The notes under the pieces were generated by a model. It saw only the letters and a program-made list of their open reading frames with translations, searched no databases and was not told the origin of the DNA. Positions 1 to 6,916 of a DNA stretch of 27,827 bases are shown here, piece by piece; within the stretch, counting starts at the first letter, position 1, and every line of letters starts with the position of its first letter. This stretch comes from Chrysochromulina parva (Eukaryota; Haptophyta; Prymnesiales; Chrysochromulinaceae). A program made the translations under genes and the position numbers. The DNA is taken from assembly GCA_002887195.1 (NCBI GenBank), contig PJAB01000390.1, positions 1 to 27,827 of the forward strand, given 5' to 3'.

Positions 1-267
1 TCGCCGCAGGCACGGAGAGCGACGGAACCATCTCGACCATCGCAGCGATGCACGCGTTGCGACGGTCGACCACCTGCGCCGCCATTGCGCGAGATCGGGC
101 GCCACTGCGGCTTTCGGCTCGGCTCGAGTATGAAAAAGTGAGCGCTGCGCATGAGGCGCCGTTGCTGAGGAGAACGGTGTGCGACGACCTGGCTGCGAAA
201 AAAAAGTTCACTAGATTTGTCGCCGAGAGATGGCGGGAGCCTGCCGTCTTCGCTTCGTCGAGTGCGG
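1..267. other. Window edge and Nse1 upstream region
   Basis: No gene can be supported here. An open frame on + from base 48 runs on in a different frame from the Nse1-like gene and has no recognisable domain, so it is treated as a shadow. The stretch probably holds the promoter and 5' leader of the gene that starts at 268, and perhaps the tail of a gene outside the window. Confidence 0.4.
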
Positions 268-888
268 ATGAGCGCCGAATACGGCGACGTGCATCGCAAC
301 CTGCTGCAGCTGCTGCTCGACCGTGGCGTTTTCACCGAACAGGACCTTCTCAAAAGGTTTGCCGAGTGCATTCAAGAACACAAGGATGATGCGAAGCGTG
401 CGAAGCTGCGATACCACAGCGACGACCCGGAGCGCAACCTGAAGGCGCTGCAGTCGGTCGTCGATCAGTTGGACGAGCAGCTAAAGACGCTCGGCATGAA
501 GGTCGCGCGTATGCGTTCCAAAGCGTCGGGCGTGCAGGAGACCTACTTTGGCATCGTTGACCTCAACAGCAGCGACTCTTTCAGCAAGCTAGCATCGCCG
601 CTCGGCAAGGCGGAGCAGGAATTCTTCCGCCGCGTCGTCGCCGACATTCTCGCAAGCGAAGACAAGGAGATCGACTCTGCGAGCGCCAAGAACATCGGCC
701 GCGACTTGACCACCTCGAAGCTCAACGGAGCCGAGGCCGAGGCTTGTCTCGAGCGGCTTGAGCGAGGCTTTTGGCTCGTCAAGGCGGTTTACGACGATGA
801 AGTCCGCTACAAGCTCGGTGTGCGCTCGGAGTTCCAGCAGCGCTACGCGCCGACGGAGGCGATGGAGGAGCAGGTGTCGGAGATCTGA
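268..888 (+). CDS. Nse1-like subunit of the SMC5/6 complex, lacking the C-terminal RING
   Basis: 206-residue protein resembling Nse1/NSMCE1, the winged-helix and RING subunit that joins Nse3 and Nse4 in the nuclear SMC5/6 DNA-repair complex. Visible matches are the N-terminal DVHRNLLQLLLDRGVFTEQD, the YFGIVDLNS strand followed by hydrophobic helices (KAEQEFFRRVVADIL), and a winged-helix end with ERLERGFWLVKAV and YKLGVRSEFQQRY. Start: the open frame extends upstream only to a TTG, and the first ATG, at 268, fits the usual Nse1 N-terminus. Odd feature: Nse1 proteins normally carry a zinc-binding RING-like domain after the winged helix. Here a stop follows a few residues later (ending EEQVSEI), and no Cys/His-rich frame is seen in the next ~170 bases. 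A donor-like CAG|GTGTCG just before the stop leaves a distant 3' exon possible. The next gene follows on the same strand. Confidence 0.72.
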   Translation: MSAEYGDVHRNLLQLLLDRGVFTEQDLLKRFAECIQEHKDDAKRAKLRYHSDDPERNLKALQSVVDQLDEQLKTLGMKVARMRSKASGVQETYFGIVDLNSSDSFSKLASPLGKAEQEFFRRVVADILASEDKEIDSASAKNIGRDLTTSKLNGAEAEACLERLERGFWLVKAVYDDEVRYKLGVRSEFQQRYAPTEAMEEQVSEI

Positions 889-1055
889 GATACTACGTAC
901 TACGAGAGAGACGGTGAGAGACTCGCGCATTTCTCTTGTCGCGGCCGGGCGTCGGATTTGCACGCCCCAGTCCAAGCATGATGTCAGCTACAAAAGATGT
1001 GAGAACGAACTCCACTCAACCTTTCACGTTCACAAGGTCGATTCAATTTTCACTT

Positions 1056-1730
1056 ATGCGTGTCCCCATCCCCATGCCGACGCACCGCCGTGCAATTGCA
1101 GGGCTGAGCATCTTTGGAGCCACTGCAGGTCCCGTGGTGGACGCCGTGCACAACCAGGTGCTGCTCGCATACGACATACTACCAGTCAACATCCTCGCGA
1201 TCAAGTCCTCGCTGCTTGTACCGCCGCTGCTTGCAGTGGCGTACAGCTTGCTCGGCTGGGTGCTGCCACGCCTGCTCGAAAAAGTATTGGGTCCTGGCGG
1301 GATCTCCACGCCAATCAATATTCCTCCTCGGCGCCGCGCAGGCATCGCCGTTGCGTCCACGGTCGCCATCATCAAGGCCTCGGAGCTCCTGACCCTGTCA
1401 CCACTCCCGGCGACAACTTCAGTAGCCATTCTCACCGCCTGCTGCGCGTGTCAGTGGGCGGCCTTGGACGGAGCGTGGGCTAGCCTCGTGCTTGCGTGCG
1501 CTGCAGCTATTGGTGGGCCGCTGGCCGAGCTGCCTATCATCGGCGCTGGTTGCTGGCACTACCTCTCACCGGACTACTTCCCACTATCCGGCCCGCCGTT
1601 CGACCTGGGAGCTGGCACGTGGGCCGGCCTGAGCTCCATCACCGGCCCGTGCTACTTTGCTGTCACAACGGACGCGATCGCCTTGGGTCGGTGGCTCGGC
1701 GATGGCAGTCGATCTACAGAAGAGGAGTGA
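1056..1730 (+). CDS. INSIG-like multi-pass membrane protein
   Basis: 224-residue hydrophobic protein with about six membrane segments. It resembles INSIG, the ER protein that in animals and fungi restrains SCAP/SREBP and HMG-CoA reductase. Matches in order: first membrane segment with GPVVDAVHNQVLLAYDILP (about 25-43), SSLLVPPLLAVAYSLLGWVLP (51-71), a basic loop then a helix (PRRRAGIAVASTVAIIKASE), WAALDGAWAS (134-143, with an Asp where INSIG has its conserved loop Asp), WHYLSPDYF (167-175, compare YQYTSPDF in INSIG) and a final helix ending ALGRWLG. Start: the open frame begins at a TTG; in-frame ATGs lie at 978, 981, 1056 and 1074. Base 1056 was chosen because upstream sequence reads like 5' leader. 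An older plant/cyanobacterial-type membrane family with the same fold is the main alternative. Confidence 0.58.
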   Translation: MRVPIPMPTHRRAIAGLSIFGATAGPVVDAVHNQVLLAYDILPVNILAIKSSLLVPPLLAVAYSLLGWVLPRLLEKVLGPGGISTPINIPPRRRAGIAVASTVAIIKASELLTLSPLPATTSVAILTACCACQWAALDGAWASLVLACAAAIGGPLAELPIIGAGCWHYLSPDYFPLSGPPFDLGAGTWAGLSSITGPCYFAVTTDAIALGRWLGDGSRSTEEE

Positions 1731-2143
1731 GAGCCTCGAGAGAGCCTCTGTCCGCACACGCGCAGCACATGGGGATGCGTACACGGTTCTAGGATGTAGG
1801 AAGTGCGTAGCCCGCGCCGTGGCCCGTGTGCATGTCCGAGTCGACAGAACGCAACGCGGAGAGGTGTAACAAACGCGAGATGTCCTCTTAATGTGTGACC
1901 CACGCCTGCTTAAACCCACCACCCACCTACAGCTACACACCAAGTTGCCGAGCACGCGCTGTGACGGGTCCACAGGCACCAGGCTGGTCGACCAGGTGCA
2001 AAGGGCACGCGCAAAGGAATGTCGAGAGGACCGCGCGCCGCCGCGCCGGTCACGCGTCACCGAGAGGGGCCGATTTCGCAGGCGAGGCTCGCACACGGTC
2101 ATGTCAAGTCAAGTTGACTTGACTTGACATGACTCGCACACGG
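1731..2143. other. Convergent 3' intergenic region
   Basis: Lies between the 3' ends of the INSIG-like (+) and PhyH-like (-) genes. Open frames here show no domain and are mutual shadows. The middle is rich in ACC/CACC (about 1910-1945). The right end holds the palindrome and direct repeats listed separately. It presumably contains both 3' UTRs; no clear polyadenylation signal is seen. Confidence 0.6.
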
Positions 2144-2148
2144 TCATG
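2088..2148. repeat. 17-bp-arm palindrome bracketed by 16-bp direct repeats
   Basis: Bases 2098-2133 form a perfect inverted repeat: a 17-nt arm GTCATGTCAAGTCAAGT, a 2-nt spacer TG, and the exact reverse complement. A 16-nt direct repeat, CTCGCACACGGTCATG, occurs at 2088-2103 and again at 2133-2148, overlapping both arms, so the structure reads as direct repeat, palindromic core, direct repeat. The right copy covers the stop codon of the PhyH-like gene (2144-2146), and the rest lies immediately 3' of it. It could act as a hairpin in that gene's 3' UTR or be the scar of a small insertion. Confidence 0.9.
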
Positions 2149-3196
2149 ATGGTGGTGCGACTACATTCTTTTCAGTTTGTGCCGAATGATCCTCCTCCTT
2201 TTTCATGAAGACGGTGCCATCTCCATCCGTGATGCCAACGCCCCTCAGATGGAGCAGCGCCGTGTCGGACCAGCGATCCAGCGGCTGATACCTCGGATGA
2301 TGATGATCCCATTGCGGATTGTTGGACCGAGTATTGTATGCCGTGATGATGGACCAGCGTGGATTCGGCGAAGTGTTGCGATGGCTCGCGTGGAACAAGT
2401 TGCAGTGGAAGAAGAGCACGTCTCCAGGCTTGAGAAGGACCGGTACGTCCTCAAACATGGCTTTCGCTCGGGCGATCCTGTCTGGATCTGCGCCAGCCTG
2501 ATCACCCGTTAGAGTATGGGTAACACGGCCCATCTTATGCGAGCCCTTCAGGACGTGCAGGGCGCCGTTGGCCTCTGTGTGCTCATTGAGCGCTACCATG
2601 GCCGAGAGCATCCTTGGGAACATGTTGCCATTCGAGTACCAGTATCCATAGTCTTGGTGCCACTCCCAGGCTCCTCCAACGTAAGGCTCCTTGATCATGA
2701 CCTTGGTGTGGTAGTGGTACGCTTCCTCGAGGCCATCGCTGCCACCAGTGTGGGTGGAGGTGGAAAGCAGTCGCTCAACGCTATCCACCAACCGAGCTGC
2801 GCGTGAGTACGCGCCGTACACGTTGACTCCGCACACATTCCACAGTGAGAGCTTTGACGTGTAGCCCCCTGCATCCTTGCGGCCATGTGCACGCCTGGAT
2901 ACTGTCTCATCTGTTGAAGCAGCTTGAAGCAGCGCCTCGGCCTCCTCCTCCGTGAAGAGGCCGCGGGCTATCACGAAGCCATCGCGCTCATACTGTTGAA
3001 TCTGTGTAGCGGAGAGGGCCAGGCTGGAAGCCGTGCGCAGTTCGCGAGCGCCTCTGCTGGTATTGCATTCGAGCGCTGGAGGTTGGCCGCAGAACGCGCC
3101 CGATCCCACGCACGCCGGCCGTCGCGTGTCAATCAGTACATATGCGAGAACAACGGCCAGGAGGCTGCCGACTTTCAGCATGGGCGCACTCATCAT
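2144..3196 (-). CDS. Phytanoyl-CoA dioxygenase (PhyH) family 2OG-Fe(II) oxygenase with N-terminal membrane anchor
   Basis: 350-residue non-heme iron oxygenase. PhyH-family enzymes couple 2-oxoglutarate decarboxylation to hydroxylation of small molecules or lipids; the substrate here cannot be told. Residues 1-25 hold a hydrophobic segment (MLKVGSLLAVVLAYVLI), a signal anchor or targeting peptide. The domain starts at about 63 with QQYERDGFVIARGLFTEEEA. The iron ligands are H180 and D182 (WHQDYGYW) and the distal H269 in LFHAS, with R280 in NPRWSI as the likely 2OG-binding Arg. ALHVLKGSHKMG is the usual strand-loop between them. Length is typical for eukaryotic PhyH proteins plus an anchor. 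Start: upstream codons in frame reach only a GTG, and ATGs at 3196 and 3193 precede the hydrophobic stretch. Divergent from the antenna gene to the right. All catalytic residues are present, so it is probably active. Confidence 0.88.
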   Translation of the reverse strand: MMSAPMLKVGSLLAVVLAYVLIDTRRPACVGSGAFCGQPPALECNTSRGARELRTASSLALSATQIQQYERDGFVIARGLFTEEEAEALLQAASTDETVSRRAHGRKDAGGYTSKLSLWNVCGVNVYGAYSRAARLVDSVERLLSTSTHTGGSDGLEEAYHYHTKVMIKEPYVGGAWEWHQDYGYWYSNGNMFPRMLSAMVALNEHTEANGALHVLKGSHKMGRVTHTLTGDQAGADPDRIARAKAMFEDVPVLLKPGDVLFFHCNLFHASHRNTSPNPRWSIITAYNTRSNNPQWDHHHPRYQPLDRWSDTALLHLRGVGITDGDGTVFMKKEEDHSAQTEKNVVAPPS

Positions 3197-3665
3197 GAGC
3201 CTGGTGTCGATCCGTGGGACGCGACGCCGCCACACTCTACTCCTACTCGACTCTCATCACACGATCGGCGAGCAAGAACTCGAAAATTCATTACGCGCCA
3301 ATCTGTCGAGTAAACACCTCTCTTTCCCCACAGCACGCTGTGACGCTCGGGCAATGCCGCTTCGCTTGTCACTTGTGAACGAGAGGAGAGGTGTTCACTC
3401 GGCAGCGCGCCAATTGGCGACATCGCGCAATCAACGTATTGAGAAGCGTGTCAGAAACCACACATTCACATTCACATTCACGCATCGTTTTTCCACAGGA
3501 GTACAAATGAAGTCCTGGTCCTCAGAGCGAGATTGCAGAAACCAATGTGCGAAGGCCCTCGCCCTACAGTCACTCCAGCTGCTGCTTGGCCATCCGATAG
3601 CCCTCAACCCCGAACGCCAACCGCTCACTCTTGCTTCGCTACCGCATGCGTGCCACAGTATCATC
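3197..3665. promoter_or_regulatory. Divergent promoter region between PhyH-like and antenna genes
   Basis: 469 bp separate the two divergent starts. Contents: an imperfect inverted repeat with arms at 3307-3321 and 3387-3401 (CGAGTAAACACCTCT against CGAGTGAACACCTCT, one mismatch, 65-nt loop), a short tandem run of CATTCA (about 3463-3481), and a pyrimidine tract ending TTTTTCCACAG at about 3498 that could be a 3' splice site for a leader intron. An in-frame ATG at 3507 would lengthen the antenna protein by 53 residues, but that extension does not look like a targeting peptide. No canonical TATA box was recognised. Confidence 0.45.
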
Positions 3666-4373
3666 ATGCTCTCGCTCTACTCTGCTGCTGCTTCCTTTGC
3701 ACCTGCCACGGCGCCGGTCGCCACTGCGACCCGCGCGGCGGTCTCGATGGCGACGAAGGAAGACCTCGCGGCGTCGCTCAACCCAGTGCTCGGCTACTAC
3801 GATCCGCTGCGCCTTGGCTCGGCCGCCTTCTGGAACGAGAGCCAGGAGGCCACCTATGGCTTCCTGCGGCAGGCGGAGATCAAGCACGGCCGCGTCGCCA
3901 TGTTTGCGTTCTGCGGCTACATTGCGCAGGCGAACGGGCTGACGTGGCCCAACCTGTTGGGTGTGCCGACGACGGGCGCGACGCCCGCGGAGCAGTGGTT
4001 CAACCTGCCCATCCAGGGCCGCGTGCAGATTGTGCTCTTCATCGGCTTCCTCGAGTGGTGGGGCGAGTTCGGCGGCCAAGGGCACCAGCACTACATGCGC
4101 GGCGGCAAGCCGGGTGTGTACCCGCCGTTCAAGGACATCCCCTTCCACAAGGCGCACTTGAACCGCTTCTCGCTCTACGACCCCTTGGGTATCGCCGCCA
4201 AGAACTCCCCCGAGAAAAAGGCCTCCGGCTTGCTCAAGGAGATCAACAACGGCCGCCTCGCGATGATCGGGATCATGGGCTTCCTCGCGGAGGCGAAGGT
4301 GCCCGGTTCCGTGCCCGGCCTCACGGGCCTCATCAAGCCCGAGGTTTTCGACACTATGGGGCCCTTCGCCTGA
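3666..4373 (+). CDS. Fucoxanthin chlorophyll a/c-type light-harvesting protein (LHC superfamily)
   Basis: 235-residue plastid antenna protein, which binds chlorophylls and carotenoids in the thylakoid and feeds the photosystems. The N-terminus (MLSLYSAAASFAPATAPVA...) looks like a bipartite ER-signal plus transit peptide, with an FAP motif near the cleavage site, as expected for a red-derived plastid. Helix 1 carries EIKHGRVAMFAF (71-82) and helix 3 carries EINNGRLAMIGIMGF (192-206), the paired E-x-x-(H/N)-G-R chlorophyll-binding and salt-bridge motifs. Helix 2 is GRVQIVLFIGFLEW (118-131). The HYMRGGKPGVYPPF loop after helix 2 is typical of chlorophyll-c algae, haptophytes in particular. Length is normal and the reading frame is uninterrupted. 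Start: ATG 3666 gives the expected targeting peptide; ATG 3507 is an alternative. Confidence 0.95.
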   Translation: MLSLYSAAASFAPATAPVATATRAAVSMATKEDLAASLNPVLGYYDPLRLGSAAFWNESQEATYGFLRQAEIKHGRVAMFAFCGYIAQANGLTWPNLLGVPTTGATPAEQWFNLPIQGRVQIVLFIGFLEWWGEFGGQGHQHYMRGGKPGVYPPFKDIPFHKAHLNRFSLYDPLGIAAKNSPEKKASGLLKEINNGRLAMIGIMGFLAEAKVPGSVPGLTGLIKPEVFDTMGPFA

Positions 4374-4959
4374 GCATGCGCGTGCCCCTCGGGCGACACC
4401 GTTTCCAGCCCCGCGAGTGCGCGGCGCCCACGATCTGGAACGCTGGAGCTCCGAACGGGCATATAGTTTTTCAGTGCTACTGCTCGCGCCGTTACGAAAC
4501 TCGCACCTCATACACTGTGCGACATCAGAAAGCAGGCCTTTTTGTTTACCCCAGAGAGCGGGGGTTCCTGCCGCGAGAGGCGGCCTTTAGAGGCGCCCCT
4601 TGATGAGGGATTCAATTACCGAACTCTGTGAACGTGGCCAAAATGGTGGCATTCACGACAGCAGCGGAAGGAGGCACCGCCCGTTAATGCTGGCGGGAGC
4701 TGGCTATGTGCCTGCAGCGCAACGCGCCAACTCATCGGCGATACTGGCTGAGCTGAGAACCAGATTCGGCGAGGAGAGTCTCACACCAGATCCGTAGAAG
4801 CTCCCTCTGCAGGCCCCGCTCGACTCACAGAGGTCTTCCAGAGAGAGTCAACGATTGAGAGACGAGACACCAAAGAGTAATAGAGACTCTTTGGCTTCAC
4901 GTGCCGCTGCCCGGCGGATTTTGCGCTCCTCAGCTCGTGATTCAAACCGTGCGTTTGAA
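4374..4959. other. Antenna 3' UTR and intergenic region
   Basis: 586 bp with no supported gene. A 65-codon frame at about 4600-4797 begins at TTG, has no motif, and is not accepted. Small GC-rich hairpins occur near 4551-4585 (for example GCCGC-GAGAG-GCGGC) and would lie in the antenna mRNA's 3' UTR or just after it. The right part should hold the promoter and leader of the WW-domain gene. Confidence 0.45.
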
Positions 4960-5047
4960 ATGGAGCTCGCAATGTGCTTGAGCAGAGGAGCGCCGTCCGT
5001 GTCAGCGCTTGTGGCGCCGCAAAGCAATGGCGGCGGCAGCAGCAACA

Positions 5048-5078
<31 letters not shown>

Positions 5079-5313
5079 AGGCACGAAGAAAGGGCCAGAA
5101 ACTGCGGCGCCTCATTCGCAGGTGGCAGTGCGAGCCGCGGAGACACCAGGGCTAGCGCCGGAGCCGGTGATTCCTCAAGCGCTTCCCGTGGGATGGAGAG
5201 CGCTGCGAGACAAGAGTGGCCACGCGTTCTATGTGAGGCCCGACGGCGGCACGCAGTGGGAGTTTCCGAGTGAGGCGCAGCTCGCCGAGCAGGCTGTGTG
5301 GTACGAGGCCTGA
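4960..5313 (+). CDS. Small WW-domain protein with a poly-Ser tract
   Basis: 117-residue protein ending in a single WW domain, a ~30-residue module that binds proline-rich ligands. Residues about 76-105 read LPVGWRALRDKSGHAFYV followed by TQWEFPSE. The signature Trp residues are W79 and W100, with the aromatic pair F90-Y91 and P103 in place. The N-terminal half is low complexity: a Ser/Asn tract (residues ~27-39) is encoded by an AGC/AAC repeat at 5038-5076. Start: the frame opens at TTG 4855; ATG 4960 is the first Met. No enzymatic domain is attached, so it is probably an adaptor or part of an RNA-processing or signalling complex; WW domains alone do not tell which. An upstream exon cannot be excluded. 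Confidence 0.6.
5037..5079. repeat. (CAG)n trinucleotide microsatellite
   Basis: A mostly pure GCA/CAG/AGC repeat with two AAC interruptions near its start. It is coding in the WW-domain gene, read as Ser-rich sequence. The same bases give poly-Gln and poly-Leu in other frames, which explains competing open frames over it. Confidence 0.9.
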
Positions 5314-5719
5314 TCTGTGAGTGCGACGCCGCATGTATAGACTTGGACCGGTGGAAATTCTACTGTGAGGTCATTTTTACTCAGGGAGCAGATCACTCAC
5401 CGAGCAGTGGGCGCGTGCGTGGTCCCCTCGGTGGAGCTGCGTGGACGATGCATCTATCTCGCGGCGACTCCCGCGCGGGGTCCGTCGGCTGCTCGGGCTC
5501 TCGCCACTCCGCGACTCGCGGTCGCGCGGGACGGTGGTTGAGTCGAGTTGAGAGATCCCGACGCCCATCGTCTGCACAGACCTGCAGAGTGCGGTCGAGG
5601 GCGCCGCTAATCCGTTCGCTGCCCTGCCTGCCCGCCCGGCGCGGGATCCTACTTCTCTTCGAGTTCCGTGTCTCGAGTATGCGAGGCTCCGTACCGGCTA
5701 GGGTGGCTCCGTACCGGCT
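5314..5719. other. Convergent 3' intergenic region with a 15-bp direct repeat
   Basis: Lies between the ends of the WW-domain gene (+) and the AspH-type gene (-). No gene is supported. A 15-nt direct repeat GGCTCCGTACCGGCT occurs at 5685-5699 and 5705-5719, immediately 3' of the AspH-type stop codon. Nothing else stands out. Confidence 0.5.
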
Positions 5720-6790
5720 TCACCTTTGGGCGCCGTCACGGGCGCCGCCCTTTTTGATGCGGCCCTTGGCCGGCGGGCGCGCGGCGGCCTCCTCCCACGC
5801 GCGGCGCGACTCCGCCTCGAGCGCACGCCGGCGCGCGTCGTACTCGCCCAGGGCCATCTCGTCTTCCAGCAGCTCGGGCTCGTCGAGGCAGTCGAAGACG
5901 AGCTGCAGCGCCGAGCGCTCAACGGCTGAGAGTTCCGGATGGTAGACACGCAGCATCAGGATGTAGCGCTCGGTGGCGGCGCGGTTCTCGGCGCAGTGCA
6001 AGATCGACGTGTCGAAGAGCAGCACCTTTCCGTTGCGCCACTCGACGGTTGTGTCGCCGACGGTGAGCGAGCACTCGCCCTCGGGTACCTGCAGGCCGAG
6101 GTGCGACGTGAGCACAAAGTTGCACATGTCCGAGTGCGGCTTGATGTCCGAGTGTGGCGCCATCTTGGCAAAGAAGGCCTCGATGAGCGGCACCTTGCAC
6201 TTGTGCAGCAGCGCGCACGTCTGCGGGAACAACGCCGAGTTGACCGGGTCCCACACGGTCCGGTCACACAGCGGCAGCGTCTTCCAGCCAGTGCCGTACT
6301 CGACGATGCTCTCGTCCAGTCCGCCCCATACATTCTGGCCGGTGGACTCGAGCGCCGTTGAGTCGGCGAGCGCACTCCGAAGCTCGTCGCGCACCAGCGT
6401 CCACTTCTCCTCGAGCTTCGCCGCCCACTTGTGCTTGGTCGAGTCGTGCCATGGCTGCGGCGTGAGCTCTTCGATGTACGAGTTGGCCAGCTGACGCATG
6501 AGCTCGTGTGATGGATCGATCGTGCGCTCGAGCAGCACGCCGTCCGAGAGCCGCTTCAGCGAGCGGCGCACGCGCGCTGTCCGCGCAGCACCGTACACGC
6601 GGCAGACGGCCTGCTCGACCCGTGCGGCTAGTGAGCCTGCCGCGCAGACGAGCGCAGCCTCGTCGGCATCGGCGATGGCTGCGGCGATGGAGCAGCGCAC
6701 GCCGCGCACGCGTAGCGCGTACGATGCCTTCGACCACGGAACAGCGGCGGGCGGGAGCGCGAGCAGGAAGGCCAGGGTGAGTCCGGCCAT
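5720..6790 (-). CDS. Aspartyl/asparaginyl beta-hydroxylase-type 2OG oxygenase
   Basis: 356-residue protein whose C-terminal half matches the AspH fold, Fe(II)/2OG oxygenases that hydroxylate Asp/Asn in EGF-like domains within the secretory pathway. An N-terminal hydrophobic signal (MAGLTLAFLLALPPAAVPW) supports entry to the ER or plastid route. Domain signs: GWKTLPL (~168-174), FPQTCALLH, then IKPHSDMCNFVLTSHLGLQV (216-235), VGDTTVEWRNGKVLLFDTS (~245-262), the distal H265 in LHCAENRA, R275 and a closing VYHPELS. Proximal His is H219. Unusual: the residue two after it is D221, whereas characterised animal AspH has Gly there and binds iron with two His only. Start: the frame opens at TTG; ATG 6790 starts the signal peptide. 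It is divergent from the nonaspanin gene with 126 bp between the start codons. Substrate unknown. Confidence 0.85.
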   Translation of the reverse strand: MAGLTLAFLLALPPAAVPWSKASYALRVRGVRCSIAAAIADADEAALVCAAGSLAARVEQAVCRVYGAARTARVRRSLKRLSDGVLLERTIDPSHELMRQLANSYIEELTPQPWHDSTKHKWAAKLEEKWTLVRDELRSALADSTALESTGQNVWGGLDESIVEYGTGWKTLPLCDRTVWDPVNSALFPQTCALLHKCKVPLIEAFFAKMAPHSDIKPHSDMCNFVLTSHLGLQVPEGECSLTVGDTTVEWRNGKVLLFDTSILHCAENRAATERYILMLRVYHPELSAVERSALQLVFDCLDEPELLEDEMALGEYDARRRALEAESRRAWEEAAARPPAKGRIKKGGARDGAQR

Positions 6791-6916
6791 CTTCGCTTCG
6801 AGATCGCTGTGAAATGAGCGGCGCAAGAGAGGAAGATCCCGGGAGCGATCTCAGGGAACCCTCTACGGCATATGCTGGTGTGTTCACAGGTTTCGCGAAG
6901 GTGCATCTGTATTCAT
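6791..6916. promoter_or_regulatory. Compact bidirectional promoter between AspH-type and nonaspanin genes
   Basis: Only 126 bp separate the ATG of the AspH-type gene (-) from the ATG chosen for the nonaspanin (+), so the two must share promoter sequence. An upstream in-frame ATG at 6872 would shrink the gap further but adds 15 residues before the signal peptide. No named element was recognised. Confidence 0.5.

Noticed and set aside
3533..4603. 356-codon + frame and a 290-codon - frame over the antenna gene
   Set aside because: Both are shadows of the clearly identified antenna protein in another frame.
4600..4797. 65-codon frame after the antenna gene
   Set aside because: Begins at TTG, has no motif, and lies where the antenna 3' UTR is expected.
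4974..5273. Poly-Gln (+) or poly-Leu (-) protein over the CAG repeat
   Set aside because: The repeat is open in several frames, but only the poly-Ser frame continues into a recognisable WW domain.
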